A stretch of 64,000 nt of DNA from Spirosoma profusum (GCF_014699005.1 NZ_JACWZY010000007.1:62001-126000); one strand, 5' to 3'. Positions 37,701 through 45,760 are shown, numbered from the stretch's first letter. Translations and numbers: made by a program. The notes: a model not told the origin generated them from the sequence alone.

Positions 37701-38672
37701 GGTATGAATAGCGCTACGTATACTGCCCCGCAGCCTTGCTTACAACCAATTGTCAAACTGGAAAAACAGGTGGACAAGTCGCGCGCTCGACAAGGAGATA
37801 CACTCACCTACGCGCTGATATTGACCAATGAAGGCTCGGCTCCAGCCACAAACATCGTTGTCCGCGATTCTACGTCGAATGGTATGACTTATCTGGCGAA
37901 TTCGGCCGCCGTTCCTGCCTCTACTACGTTCAATCAGGGGGTTCCGGTCAGTACGTGGCTGGTGGCTTCGCTATCGCCGGGACAAAGCTTATCCATGACG
38001 TTTCAGGTTCGGGCCGATAGCTCGGGCATTCTGTACAACACGGCCAGCATCCCCGGCGATACAGCTATTGCCTGTACATCCATACCCGTAAAAGTATGCG
38101 CTGGCGAACAATTTACGTTCCTGATAATGGTACCTCCGGGACGTAGCAGCTACACCTGGTTGAAAGATGGCCAACCGATTCAGGGGCAGACTACCAATAC
38201 GTTATCGATAACGGCTGTCGGTACGTATAGCTTACTTACGAATAATTCGGCGGGCAATTGCCCTGATTTCAGTTGCTGTCCGTTTATCCTGGAAGAAGAG
38301 CCGGTTCCTTCTTTCAACCCTACCTCCATCGCTGCTACGTGCTTAGGTAGCGCCGTTCAATCGAATGGGCAGCTTGTACTGACGGATTTTGATGCATCTC
38401 ATACGTACCAGTATAGCGCTGGGGCCACCTTCGATGCTGCTAACGTATTGTCCGGTGCTGCCGCTACAATTCCGGCAAATGGGGTATTAGTCAATACGTT
38501 GGCGAATCCGGCAGCGAGTCAGTTTTATACAGTACGTGTGTATAACAGCACGGGTTGTTACAGAGACGTAACAGTCGTGCTTGATCCGACCGTCTGTGCC
38601 TGTCCAGCAGATCGATGCGTACCTTTTGTCGTTCAGCAGACGAAACGGCCACCGCGTATCGGCGGAAGATAA
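31725..38672 (+). CDS. Giant secreted repeat protein with DUF11 and Ig/PKD-like modules
   Basis: 2315 residues. A hydrophobic segment at about 33-57 (ending SVAQAQ) acts as a signal peptide after a long N region. Residues ~58-550 form a propeller-like section with repeated LSPDG or IGPDG units. Residues ~560-2000 hold many Cys-containing beta-sandwich-like modules with recurring patterns (xxCQGDTVRLG, YxWTPG, TYCEPSGG). A DUF11-type module lies at ~2005-2115 (KLEKQVDKSRARQGDTLTY). The C terminus ends CVPFVVQQTKRPPRIGGR. It is probably a cell-surface or secreted adhesin-like protein exported by the type IX system (inference). No catalytic motif is visible and no classical gliding-type C-terminal domain is seen. 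Confidence 0.8.
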   Translation: MSTCTLTGFCRWGNRTPTDRSQVSFPIRNNLIAFLLKLVKLEIIGLLLLGMSVAQAQYLQWSTSAPNKHAGQGVAHKIGPDGAIYVLTEGQNNASGYSTGDIKEFGPPLWGAGGGYNAILSKYSPDGNTLLWVRIFNGGDNSSFAPLDFELAPNGELVLLCSVNGSDHVPALITPNGFQTSPSNGNVAILMKLSPDGKTINYGTYLGSVNGGANERSRFWNESPYFQNLIVAPDGAMILMLQNQTWSGALPTTPNAYQAMPKGGSDDPYMAIFNQDGTLRYASYYSTNAPGAQFPTDILADADGSFHVTYRNGNGHMLPVTPGTAYATPSLANQVGYIGHYNSSGQLMEATSLPGTQVQGIRKRPNGNIVVMGVLTTPAEFTIVGSSPYTASQNGQLTLTEFDPTLRTVIRSVVISPGNVDASDMEIDEQGRIHISGKANAAGAISPTPGALHSSFGNNNTYYLVVDCNFDKVLYATYLNTGENNATTGAYDLELSGCRATILATAGSQQPYPVTPIGLANDGTSTLTGYNLTANPEGSTVYLTAFNFAKYVPTTNTIAATVTSYCEGAGLFPITGSRLTYTTPTLKGVADANPAPYSLYYQWQSSASMAGPWTDIPGATTKDYTPVSLTAGSVFFRRAGRQTPFDATCSPAASCVETNYSNVVEYTVSGNKAASTNLASQPYGICSGATLSLNVVITPGSDGDHGAYAYQLSPLGGGSPVFSGTVATSATPITLPITTEGEFWLNVTDSRGCTSYDTLKTLFFDIKLPARTVFTCGNSSVTLGPPALPPTYANVPTNTFSWSPTAGLDNPNGINPRLSNLPAPGASQDYYLDFNGCRIDTVTVTNQSVTPLPMLPSLTVCQGDTVRLGQGLTVQAGVDYRWAPGLGIADPASIHPLLTASFAPQGANTLTYTVQASNGVSGCLQTTNQQVTIFKTPNNAFNHIQPYVYCAQAGPPAATHFGTPSETGIMYSWTAVVTNLSATQGVPTPEQALTFLNSTTASNVSMQMPGSGIPNGGLADGAYDIMYIRTSQNTVNGSCARADTAILRYMIGCGPGGDFCQLDQKGGTEGQCGGSTTTIGPITTAANGIYTWSPVAGLSDPNTGLPLTPGGPHPARVIANPSGLVAIVYTLALALPGVPDTCRVFVKVFPAQASLPVTSYSSPLAACKGSTVQIQETPIPGYTYQWTPGIVVNDSTIANPTTLPLTSDKTLYVNVTDAATGCSVRDTVAILVTPIDNSAGADGTYCEPSGGSVTIGTAAKSGYTYSWFSPTTGVTFTSTTSAITNVTIAPNTPGPILFIRNATNGNTSANCSYADTVYYRPFTSLSLRIPTPGRLCNGGGGSIIIGPVSDPNLTYLWSTGETTAQISVSATGMYSVTAGQGLCIATANVDVQPAIEPTVNFDASPIPVPCNGPLLIGVNNSPDGGWSYSWSPFTDVSSSARDMSTISVFPSAPTEYTLTANHVTGCVKTFVFPVPAASYVAILPTSLNFCEGDGRPREIPLNVPPQGSTVTWIASPASATAYLSSVTDSRPIFDITSASAGTYSYTATVTYGNGCVSTVSVLVKVGKAATVLAGEDKTVCLGNCVQIGTPARIGYSYEWTTIPYDATKVAQISNRTSAMPTVCPTSNTTYQVSYYDASSGCSFSDDLIVQATTANPTLTVKNLNVACQNASGNATFDLANAILTNTGTTTSYFADATASIPVANPISLPTTYYIKSVSSDGFCSTVKPVSVSFTAFADVKAVATSPVCSTNGTGTSVKGYVTLSDYVAGSTYQYVEGIDFATGTKIPASPANLTGFSSVIIQNLDDTVLPKTYTIRVFNPTDPTCYSEKQVTAQPSGCCFKPVAGPDQTICAPATTANVTAAGAGETWSVQTGNPATASITQQGEISGMTADGTYHFILTVGTGCTDTLQIIRSTPISLTVSPGQCNTVTNQYTVSGTVSLTNAQLGDLIISDGTASTTLTIANSTTTVPFSFSGLTSDGASHTVVAMLSSCGMNSATYTAPQPCLQPIVKLEKQVDKSRARQGDTLTYALILTNEGSAPATNIVVRDSTSNGMTYLANSAAVPASTTFNQGVPVSTWLVASLSPGQSLSMTFQVRADSSGILYNTASIPGDTAIACTSIPVKVCAGEQFTFLIMVPPGRSSYTWLKDGQPIQGQTTNTLSITAVGTYSLLTNNSAGNCPDFSCCPFILEEEPVPSFNPTSIAATCLGSAVQSNGQLVLTDFDASHTYQYSAGATFDAANVLSGAAATIPANGVLVNTLANPAASQFYTVRVYNSTGCYRDVTVVLDPTVCACPADRCVPFVVQQTKRPPRIGGR

Positions 38673-38695
38673 GTTTTTAGATTGGATAGAATTGT

Positions 38696-38737
38696 ATCGC
38701 CCCAGCCAGTTCCTGTAACAGGGAAGGTTGGGGCGAT
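38696..38737. terminator. Bidirectional terminator hairpin after the giant gene
   Basis: ATCGCCCCAGCC (38696-38707) pairs with GGTTGGGGCGAT (38726-38737) with one G-T pair, and the loop holds CTGT/ACAG. It sits between converging genes. Confidence 0.75.
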
Positions 38738-38780
38738 GTGTTAATAGCTGGCCATATGAACCAGTTGATAAAGTAGTACG

Positions 38781-39548
38781 CTACGTTCCAATCATTACTT
38801 TAATACCCCGGTCTTCCAGATTTCGGACGGCCTCTGGTGACGTATTACTGTCTGTAATAACGTACTGAATCTGTTCAAGATCGCCTATTTTGCCGATACC
38901 CCGTTTGCCGAATTTCGACCAATCGGCCATAACCGCTACGGCCTGAGCGGTTTCCAGCATCTTTCGATTCAAACTAACTTCAGTGAGGTTACTAATGGAT
39001 AGCCCAAAATCGAAGTCAATTCCATCGATGCCGATAAATAAGAGGCCACACGACAGATTTTCCAGCATTTGCTCAGCCAGTGCCCCCACAACTGAATGCG
39101 AATTAGGCCGGATAAGGCCACCCAATTGCAAAACTTCTACGTTAGCGCGGCTGCTGAGTTCATGAGCTACTTTCACGGCGGGCGTAATAACAGTCAATGC
39201 TTTTGCCGGATAAAGAGAACGTGCCAGTTCGAAAACGGTTGTTCCTGAGCTAATTATGATGGAATCGTGCTGATTCACCAGCGCGAGGGCCGCTTTGGCA
39301 ATTTTTTGTTTTTCCTCCGCATTGATGAGTTCTTTCTCATCGATGGGTTTTTCAAAAGCGTACGGATTCGTGAGTGAACCACCCCCGCGCGTCCGAAACA
39401 GCAGGCTTTTGTCTTCCAGAAGTTTCAAATCCTTTCGAATCGTAACACCTGATACGTCCATGAGGTCGCTCAACTCCTGAATATTAACTCGTCCGCTTTC
39501 TTTCAGTTGCTGTAATATTAATTGATGTCTTTCCGTTATGCCTCTCAT
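38781..39548 (-). CDS. DeoR/GlpR-family transcriptional repressor
   Basis: A 255-residue regulator. The N-terminal DeoR helix-turn-helix covers about 1-58 (RHQLILQQLKESGRVNIQELS ... VSGVTIRKDLKLLE). The C-terminal DeoR sensor domain, related to ribose-5-phosphate isomerase, follows with IIISSGTTVFELARSL near 96 and FIGIDGIDFDFGLS near 178. DeoR proteins usually bind a phosphorylated sugar intermediate. It is divergent from the polyol operon (first gene starts 307 bp away), so it most probably controls that operon and itself. Confidence 0.9.
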   Translation of the reverse strand: MRGITERHQLILQQLKESGRVNIQELSDLMDVSGVTIRKDLKLLEDKSLLFRTRGGGSLTNPYAFEKPIDEKELINAEEKQKIAKAALALVNQHDSIIISSGTTVFELARSLYPAKALTVITPAVKVAHELSSRANVEVLQLGGLIRPNSHSVVGALAEQMLENLSCGLLFIGIDGIDFDFGLSISNLTEVSLNRKMLETAQAVAVMADWSKFGKRGIGKIGDLEQIQYVITDSNTSPEAVRNLEDRGIKVMIGT

Positions 39549-39855
39549 TATCAGTAAAGCGCGTAATGATATGTGTTGTTTTTACGTAGGGTTTGCTGCA
39601 TAGTCTTCTAGTGGCAAATCTATTAAAAAGCAACTCTAGTTAGTAATGTATTGTATTATAAATACTTTTAAACTGACTTTCAAAAAATTTAATTTAATTT
39701 TTATTTGTTTCGTTAAAGCTTTTCGTATTTGTTTGTGTCTATCTATTGTTACTTAAGTACAATAAGATTCTTTCAATAGCTTTTTCATGAATTTCTGAAT
39801 CGTGATTTAAATCCCGGTTCAGAAATTGACTATTCCTTCCTAAATCTGCATAAAC
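39549..39855. promoter_or_regulatory. Divergent control region between deoR-type gene and polyol operon
   Basis: A 307 bp A/T-rich gap. Two symmetrical sites stand out: the palindrome TACTTAAGTA at 39750-39759 flanked by ATTG and CAAT, and a perfect 10 bp inverted repeat AATTTCTGAA / TTCAGAAATT (39790-39799 and 39818-39827) that ends 28 bp before the transporter ATG. They are candidate repressor operators or, for the second, a leader hairpin. No exact TAnnTTTG element was found. Confidence 0.55.
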
Positions 39856-41103
39856 ATGAATTCTGTATTTGACAAAGTTGGCCTGCCTAAGCCATTGGCC
39901 TGGGGCTATCTGGGTATCATTATTTTTATGATGGGCGACGGTGTTGAGCAGGGTTGGCTCAGTCCTTATCTGCTTGAACATGGGATGAGTATCCAACAAT
40001 CGGCTTCGTTATTTACGGTTTATGGCATTACTATTGCCATTTCTTCCTGGTTTTCAGGCGTCCTGGCTGAAGGCTACGGGCCACGAAAAGCCATGCTGGC
40101 TGGTCTACTTTTATACATCATCGGCACGATTGGTTTTGTGGGCTATGGCATGGAAAAACTCAGTTTTCCGATCATGCTGCTAACCTATGCCATCCGGGGT
40201 TTTGGATATCCCTTGTTTGCTTATTCGTTTCTTGTCTGGATCACGTATCGAACCCCGCAGAACCAACTTGGGCGAGCGGTCGGCTGGTTCTGGTTCGTGT
40301 TTACGGGCGGTCTTAACGTATTTGGTGCCTGGTATTCCAGTTGGGCCATCAAGCAATTGGGGTATCAAAATACACTTTGGTCGTCGATTTTCTGGGTTTC
40401 ATTAGGCGCTTTCTTCGCGTTGATACTTAACCGCGATCAGTTTCGTCCGTCGGCAACGGCTGCCGGAGCAAAAACAAAAGAACTGCTTAACGGACTGACA
40501 ATCATCCAGAAAGAACCTAAAGTGCTCATAGGCGGTATTGTGCGGATCATCAACACGACAGCCCAGTTTGCTTTTCCGGTGTTTCTACCCATTTATATGG
40601 CTACGCATGGTTTCGATACCATTCAGTGGCTGCAAATCTGGGGGACCATTTTTACCAGCAACATTATTTTTAACCTGATTTTTGGCTTCGTCGGCGACCG
40701 GTTGGGATGGCAAAACACCATTACGTGGTTTGGGGGTGTAGGCTGTGGTATCACTACGTTATTATTCTATTATTCGCCGATCTGGTTTGAGGGTAGCTAT
40801 GGCATGGTGCTGCTTTCGGGCGTACTCTGGGGGGCGCTGCTGGCGGGATACGTACCACTAACGGCCTTAGTGCCTTCGCTAGTCAAAGAGGATAAAGGCG
40901 CTGCTATGGCCATTCTGAATCTGGGGGCTGGTCTACCCGTTTTTGTCGGTCCAGCGCTGGTGGGACTTTTTATCGGGACTATTGGCAATGAGGGTGTTGT
41001 CTGGATGCTGGCTATTCTGTATTTCATCAGTGCCATTCTGACCCGTTTCATTACGTTACCCAGCGAATCCGTTCAAACGAGTACCAAAGCTGCCACTGCC
41101 TGA
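39856..41103 (+). CDS. MFS transporter, RbtT-like polyol permease
   Basis: A 415-residue, 12-span major facilitator. It resembles the ribitol/arabinitol permease branch: GYLGIIIFMMGDGVEQGWLS, ISSWFSGVLAEGYGPRKAML, YAIRGFGYPLFAYSFLVWI, IVRIINTTAQFAFPV and IQWLQIWGTIF have direct counterparts in enterobacterial RbtT as I recall it. The probable substrate is a linear polyol or related sugar taken up by proton symport. It is the first gene of a five-gene plus-strand run (39856-45652) with short gaps, under likely control of the divergent DeoR-type repressor. Confidence 0.82.
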   Translation: MNSVFDKVGLPKPLAWGYLGIIIFMMGDGVEQGWLSPYLLEHGMSIQQSASLFTVYGITIAISSWFSGVLAEGYGPRKAMLAGLLLYIIGTIGFVGYGMEKLSFPIMLLTYAIRGFGYPLFAYSFLVWITYRTPQNQLGRAVGWFWFVFTGGLNVFGAWYSSWAIKQLGYQNTLWSSIFWVSLGAFFALILNRDQFRPSATAAGAKTKELLNGLTIIQKEPKVLIGGIVRIINTTAQFAFPVFLPIYMATHGFDTIQWLQIWGTIFTSNIIFNLIFGFVGDRLGWQNTITWFGGVGCGITTLLFYYSPIWFEGSYGMVLLSGVLWGALLAGYVPLTALVPSLVKEDKGAAMAILNLGAGLPVFVGPALVGLFIGTIGNEGVVWMLAILYFISAILTRFITLPSESVQTSTKAATA

Positions 41104-41134
41104 CCGGAATGGTCATTTTCTATCAACGCATTGA

Positions 41135-42151
41135 ATGACAACCAATATGAAAATAGTAATTACTGCCCCTTACTATCAGAAGGCGCAGGATGAATTAAAG
41201 CAACTATTTGGCGAGGTGATTTATCGCCCCTGGAAAGAACTGGGTCACGGCTACACCGAAACTGAACTCATTTCTCTATTGCAGGAAACACAAGCCGACG
41301 CGCTTATTACCGAACACGATCACGTAACGGCAGGTGTTATTGAAGCCTATCCAAACCTGCGCTTTATTGGCGTCTGTCGCGGAACGCCGTCGAACGTTGC
41401 GGTGGAGACGGCTACTCAGAAAGGCATTCCGGTTATTAACACGCCTGCCCGAAACGCACAGGCGGTTGCCGAACTGTTTATCGCCAATCTGATTACGATG
41501 TACCGGCATACACTGGCCAGTATTCGCTGGCTGGAGGGCGAAAATTGGGAAGCCGGTGCCCATACGTCTTATCTTCAGTTCAAAGGCAACGAAGTGGCGG
41601 GTAAAACGATTGGGATGGTTGGCTTCGGTGCAGTTGGGCAAACGATTGCCAATCTGATACGTCATTTCCCGACGCAGATTCAGTATTATGATCCATTCTA
41701 TACGTCTGACGATACGTATTACCAGAAAGTGACGCTGGAAGAAGTATTTGCTACCAGCGACGTAGTGTCGATTCATTTGCCAGTTACGGAAGAAACTAAA
41801 GGGCTGATCGACAAACGATTACTCTCGATGATGAAGCCGGATGCCATTTTTGTCAATACAGCCCGCGCCGTTGTGGTAAACCGGAATGATTTACTGGACG
41901 TATTGGAACAGAAGCAGATTCGCGGGGCTATCCTGGACGTGTTTGACTATGAGCCACCGGATGAGATCGATTACAAACTGATTCATCGCGACGACGTATT
42001 GGCGACTCCGCACATCGCTGGTGCTACGTTCGAGGTCGAAGACCATCACGCCGATATTTTGAACCGGGCGTTGCACAACTATTTTATTGGGAACAAAAAA
42101 TCGATTCGGCAACTGGTCAATCCGGCTGTCTTGGTAACCAACGAAGCTTGA
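41135..42151 (+). CDS. D-isomer-specific 2-hydroxyacid dehydrogenase
   Basis: A 338-residue NAD-dependent dehydrogenase. The Rossmann motif is VGFGAVGQTIANLI near 168-181. Catalytic residues fit the family: Arg in NTARAVVVNRNDL near 246, Glu in LDVFDYEPPD near 276, and His in TPHIAGAT near 298. The N-terminal domain holds VCRGTPSNVAVETA near 89. The family includes phosphoglycerate and glyoxylate/hydroxypyruvate reductases; the substrate here is unknown. It lies 31 bp after the transporter and 13 bp before the next kinase, so co-expression is likely. Confidence 0.88.
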   Translation: MTTNMKIVITAPYYQKAQDELKQLFGEVIYRPWKELGHGYTETELISLLQETQADALITEHDHVTAGVIEAYPNLRFIGVCRGTPSNVAVETATQKGIPVINTPARNAQAVAELFIANLITMYRHTLASIRWLEGENWEAGAHTSYLQFKGNEVAGKTIGMVGFGAVGQTIANLIRHFPTQIQYYDPFYTSDDTYYQKVTLEEVFATSDVVSIHLPVTEETKGLIDKRLLSMMKPDAIFVNTARAVVVNRNDLLDVLEQKQIRGAILDVFDYEPPDEIDYKLIHRDDVLATPHIAGATFEVEDHHADILNRALHNYFIGNKKSIRQLVNPAVLVTNEA

Positions 42152-42164
42152 TTTGCCATTGGAT

Positions 42165-43610
42165 ATGACTGCACAGGACGCTTATCTGATTATTGATGTT
42201 GGTACCGGAAATGTTCGGGTCGCCGTGGCCCAACCAGATGGACAGATTCTTCAGGTCGAACGGGAAGATGTTCACTATGAACGAGATAGCCAGTATCCGG
42301 AATCCATTTATTTCGATCCCGAACAGACTTGGGGGCAAATTCTTCGTCTTGCAAAAAAAGCGTTGGCCAACAGTGTTGACGTAACAATCCGGGCCATTAC
42401 GGCTACGAGCCAGCGTGAAGGTATTGTGGTGGTGAACCGGGATGGACAATCACTCATTGGCATGCCCAACATCGATCATCGGGGCCGTGAGTGGGAAAAC
42501 GACATCGCCAATAAAGATTGGATCTACAATCTGACTGGTCGTTACCCGACCTCGCTTTTTTCAGCACTGAAATTGGTGGGATTACGGCAACGTAGAGAAA
42601 ATCTCTGGCAGGAAGTTGTTACGTTTCTGAGTATCAGCGATTGGGTACAGTATCAGCTAAGTGGAATTGCTGGCTACGAACACTCGCAGGCTTCCGAAAC
42701 GCTGCTCTACGACGTAGCGGCCAAACGGTGGTCACCCGATTTGTGCACTACGTTCAGCATTGATACGTCACTTTTGCCACCTTTGATATCGTCTGGAACC
42801 GTTCTGGGAAAAATTCATGAATCGGTCGCGACGGAGCTGGCTATTTTGCCCGAAACGCTGATCATCGTTGGCGGAGCCGATACGCAACTGGCCATTCGGA
42901 GTACGCAGCCATCGATAGATGATGTCGTTATCGTGTCCGGTACCACCACGCCTATTACTAAAATTGCGGCTCACTACGTAACAGATGACCAGCAACGTAC
43001 CTGGACCAGCCGCCATACCGATGCTGACAGTTTCATCCTGGAAGCTAACGCGGGCGTAACGGGTCTCAACTATCAGCGTTTGAAAGAAATTTTCTACCCC
43101 AACGAATCCTACGAAACGATTGAGCAGGAGGTTATTGCCAGTGAACACTCGCAGTGCATAGCGGCTCTGGGTTCGTTGCTGGCCGACGAGAAAACGCCAC
43201 TCATTCGAGGTGGTTTTCTGTTCAATACGCCGGTTTCGCACCAGCTGACGCGGGGTGATTTTGTCTTTGCTACGCTCTGGGACATTGCCTGTAGCATTTA
43301 CGAAAATTACAAAAGCCTCTGTGAGGTTAGTCCGCATTCGCTGGACTACATCTGGGCGTGCGGGGGAGGGGTACAGAGTCGGGTGCTACGTCAGTATCTG
43401 GCTAATCTGACCCGAAAAAAAATCATCATTCGTGATACGTATCGACAGGCGTCGGTGGTCGGTGGGGTCTTTGTATGCAATCAGGCACTCGGCCTTCCTG
43501 ATCCTGAACCTTCCACCCTGGAAAGCCTTGTTCCGAACGATGAAGCGCGTTTTATGGATTTATACGCCGACTGGAAGCGCGTTCGTCAGACCTTTAAAAC
43601 CCTGAGTTGA
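42165..43610 (+). CDS. FGGY-family carbohydrate kinase, LsrK-like
   Basis: About 481 residues from ATG 42165 (MTAQDAYLIIDVGTGNVRVA); upstream TTG starts add little. The FGGY fold is shown by the N-terminal phosphate-1 motif IDVGTGNVRVAVAQ, the ATSQREGIVVVN segment near 87 and the C-terminal adenosine motif ACGGGVQSRVLRQYLANL near 401. It looks closest to autoinducer-2 kinase LsrK among the branches I know, but without lsr genes nearby a four- or five-carbon polyol or ketose is a better guess. Its stop overlaps the start of the second kinase by 4 bp. Confidence 0.82.
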   Translation: MTAQDAYLIIDVGTGNVRVAVAQPDGQILQVEREDVHYERDSQYPESIYFDPEQTWGQILRLAKKALANSVDVTIRAITATSQREGIVVVNRDGQSLIGMPNIDHRGREWENDIANKDWIYNLTGRYPTSLFSALKLVGLRQRRENLWQEVVTFLSISDWVQYQLSGIAGYEHSQASETLLYDVAAKRWSPDLCTTFSIDTSLLPPLISSGTVLGKIHESVATELAILPETLIIVGGADTQLAIRSTQPSIDDVVIVSGTTTPITKIAAHYVTDDQQRTWTSRHTDADSFILEANAGVTGLNYQRLKEIFYPNESYETIEQEVIASEHSQCIAALGSLLADEKTPLIRGGFLFNTPVSHQLTRGDFVFATLWDIACSIYENYKSLCEVSPHSLDYIWACGGGVQSRVLRQYLANLTRKKIIIRDTYRQASVVGGVFVCNQALGLPDPEPSTLESLVPNDEARFMDLYADWKRVRQTFKTLS

Positions 43611-45046
43611 TGCCAGCTTATTTTATCGGAATCGATATTGGTACACAGGGCGTACGGGTTGTCCTGGTTGACGAAAAGGGGGAAATGGAGGCTTCTGCGT
43701 CGGAGGTTTTTTCGTTGACCGAACAATCCCGGCTTGAACAATCGCCCCAGGAATGGTGGGACTGTTGCCGACGCTGCCTGAACGTATTGATACGTGATTT
43801 ACCATCCAACGTAATAAAACAGTCGATCAGATCGATAGCCGTTACGTCGACGTCGGGCACGGTTATTCCCCTGGATGAACGTAACGAACCGCTTCATAAC
43901 GCTCTTATGTACAGTGACCCTCGCTCGGCTGCGGAGGGAAAAATCTGCAAGACTGTTGCTGAAACGTACCATGCCGAGGGCTACACAGGCTTCAATGCGT
44001 CGAGTGGGTTGTCGAAAATCGTTTGGTTTATCAATCAGTTTCCAGAACAGGCCGCCCGGATTCATACCTGGATTCACGCGGCTGACTATATCACCGGAAA
44101 GTTGTCGGGTAATTTTGGCGTCACGGACTATACTAATGCGCTGAAATCAGGATATGACGTAGTGAACGAGTGCTGGCCAACGTATCTGTTCGATCAATTG
44201 CCGCTTCAGAAAAGTTGGATGCAGGACGTAGTGCCTTCTGGCAAACCCATTGGTACGTTGTTACCCAGATTGGTTAATGAATTTAGCCTGCCGCCCGTTA
44301 CGGTTGTAGCCGGTATGACGGATGGCTGTGCCTCGCAGGTGGCTTCAGGAGCCGTTCGGCCGGGTGACTGGAACACAACTATCGGTACTACGTTGGTCGT
44401 GAAAGGCGTTACGTACCAACCCCTTAACGACCCTGAAGGACGATTGTACAGTCATCGACATCCTGAAGGGTATTGGATGCCGGGTGGAGCCAGCAACATC
44501 GGTGCCGATTGGGTATCAACCGATTTCGGGGATAAGCTCCAGATACTGAATGAAGAAGCAGCTCAACGGATTCCTACGTCTTATGTCGCCTATCCACTAC
44601 GTCGGCCGGGAGAGCGATTTCCATTTATTTCGCCTAATGCGCGGGGGTTCGCGCCCGACGGGCTTTCGGAAGTGGCGTTATTTGCGGCTAATATGGAGGG
44701 CGTTGCCCACGTCGAGCGATACGCCTACGAACTGATCGAACAGCTATCGGGCGAAACTGTCCGTGCGGTGTATACGGCAGGTGGCACCAGCAATAGTGAT
44801 ACGTGGCTGGCGATACGTAGCGCCGTGCTGAACCGGCCCATTTATAAGTGTACTCACGTAACGGGAGCCGTTGGCGCGGCTATTCTGGCGGCTTCGCAAA
44901 CGTATTACGGGTCGTTGAGCGAGGCCGCGCGGGCAATGACGCATATCGAGAAAGAAATAGTACCGCATGCTGATTGGATACAATCTTATGACGAAGGTTA
45001 TGTACGGTTTATACAGACATTGCGAGAAAAAGGGTTTATTCATTGA
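43607..45046 (+). CDS. FGGY-family carbohydrate kinase, xylulokinase-like
   Basis: A 479-residue FGGY kinase with IGIDIGTQGVRVVLVD at residues 6-21, AVTSTSGTVIPLDERNEPL near 78-96, AGMTDGCASQVASGAV near 234, and TAGGTSNSDTWLAIRSAVLN near 389. It is distinct from the preceding kinase, to which it is translationally coupled by a 4 bp overlap (ATGA). Two different FGGY kinases in tandem suggest sequential phosphorylation, a heteromeric enzyme, or two substrates entering through one transporter. The substrate is not predictable from the sequence alone. Confidence 0.85.
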   Translation: MMPAYFIGIDIGTQGVRVVLVDEKGEMEASASEVFSLTEQSRLEQSPQEWWDCCRRCLNVLIRDLPSNVIKQSIRSIAVTSTSGTVIPLDERNEPLHNALMYSDPRSAAEGKICKTVAETYHAEGYTGFNASSGLSKIVWFINQFPEQAARIHTWIHAADYITGKLSGNFGVTDYTNALKSGYDVVNECWPTYLFDQLPLQKSWMQDVVPSGKPIGTLLPRLVNEFSLPPVTVVAGMTDGCASQVASGAVRPGDWNTTIGTTLVVKGVTYQPLNDPEGRLYSHRHPEGYWMPGGASNIGADWVSTDFGDKLQILNEEAAQRIPTSYVAYPLRRPGERFPFISPNARGFAPDGLSEVALFAANMEGVAHVERYAYELIEQLSGETVRAVYTAGGTSNSDTWLAIRSAVLNRPIYKCTHVTGAVGAAILAASQTYYGSLSEAARAMTHIEKEIVPHADWIQSYDEGYVRFIQTLREKGFIH

Positions 45047-45052
45047 AAAATT

Positions 45053-45652
45053 ATGCTGACTGTGTATTTGTTACGTCATGGCGAAACCTTCTGGAATGCT
45101 GATGGCAATCGATACTGCGGTGCTTCTGATATTGGCCTGACTGAGAAGGGTTTACAGCAGGCGCATCAGGCCGCTGACGTTCTACGTGGTATTTCGTTCG
45201 ACGCCATCTATTCGTCACCCCTGCAACGGGCTTTTCTAACGGCTCAGATTGCGTCGGGTAAACCAGACAACGTTGTCGTAGACGCCCGCTTAATCGAAGC
45301 CAGTTTTGGGCGATGGGAGGGGAAAACCCGAGCCGAATTTATAGCTGAAGCTCCGCATTTATGGGATGACTGGTGTCAGGAGCCAGACAATATCCGTGCA
45401 GGTGGCGAAGGCGATACAGCTATGGAGATTGTTAATCGGACTGATGCTTTTTTTCAGGAAATGCAGCAGAAACATCCGGGGGCAACCATTCTGGTGGTAG
45501 CTCATAACGCTGTCAATCGATTTTACATGGCCTGGAAATTGGGTATGCCGCTCAGAAATTACCGGAGACTGGTTCAGGAAAATTCGTCTGTTACGTTGTT
45601 TAGCCTGGATGAGGAAGGAGAATTTAGTTTGTTGAAGTTGAATTGTCGGTAA
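45053..45652 (+). CDS. Histidine phosphatase (phosphoglycerate mutase-like)
   Basis: A 199-residue protein with the phosphohistidine motif LRHGETFWN at residues 6-14, the second Arg in SSPLQRAFLTA near 53, the Glu-containing LIEASFGRWEG near 80 and the second catalytic His in VVAHNAVNRF near 149. This is the small cofactor-dependent phosphatase branch (CobC/GpmB-like). It begins 6 bp after the second kinase, so the operon encodes two kinases and a phosphatase. It may remove a dead-end phosphorylated product or act as a specific sugar phosphatase (inference). Confidence 0.87.
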   Translation: MLTVYLLRHGETFWNADGNRYCGASDIGLTEKGLQQAHQAADVLRGISFDAIYSSPLQRAFLTAQIASGKPDNVVVDARLIEASFGRWEGKTRAEFIAEAPHLWDDWCQEPDNIRAGGEGDTAMEIVNRTDAFFQEMQQKHPGATILVVAHNAVNRFYMAWKLGMPLRNYRRLVQENSSVTLFSLDEEGEFSLLKLNCR

Positions 45653-45666
45653 TGCCATTAAAACAC

Positions 45667-45760
45667 GTCTTTGTCATGCTGAGGCACGAAGCAGCTTAAA
45701 GTATCTTAGCTAGTTTGTTTGAATACCTTAAGATGCTTCGTGCCTCAGCATGACAAAGAC
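45667..45760. terminator. Perfect 27 bp-stem hairpin with a structured core
   Basis: 45667-45693 pairs perfectly with 45734-45760. The 40-base core between them folds further: CTTAAAGTAT and ATACCTTAAG complement at 9 of 10 positions. The core resembles that of the hairpin at 49161-49283. The arm word GTCATGCTGAGG is of a type I recall in intergenic repeats of other Cytophagales. Confidence 0.85.
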
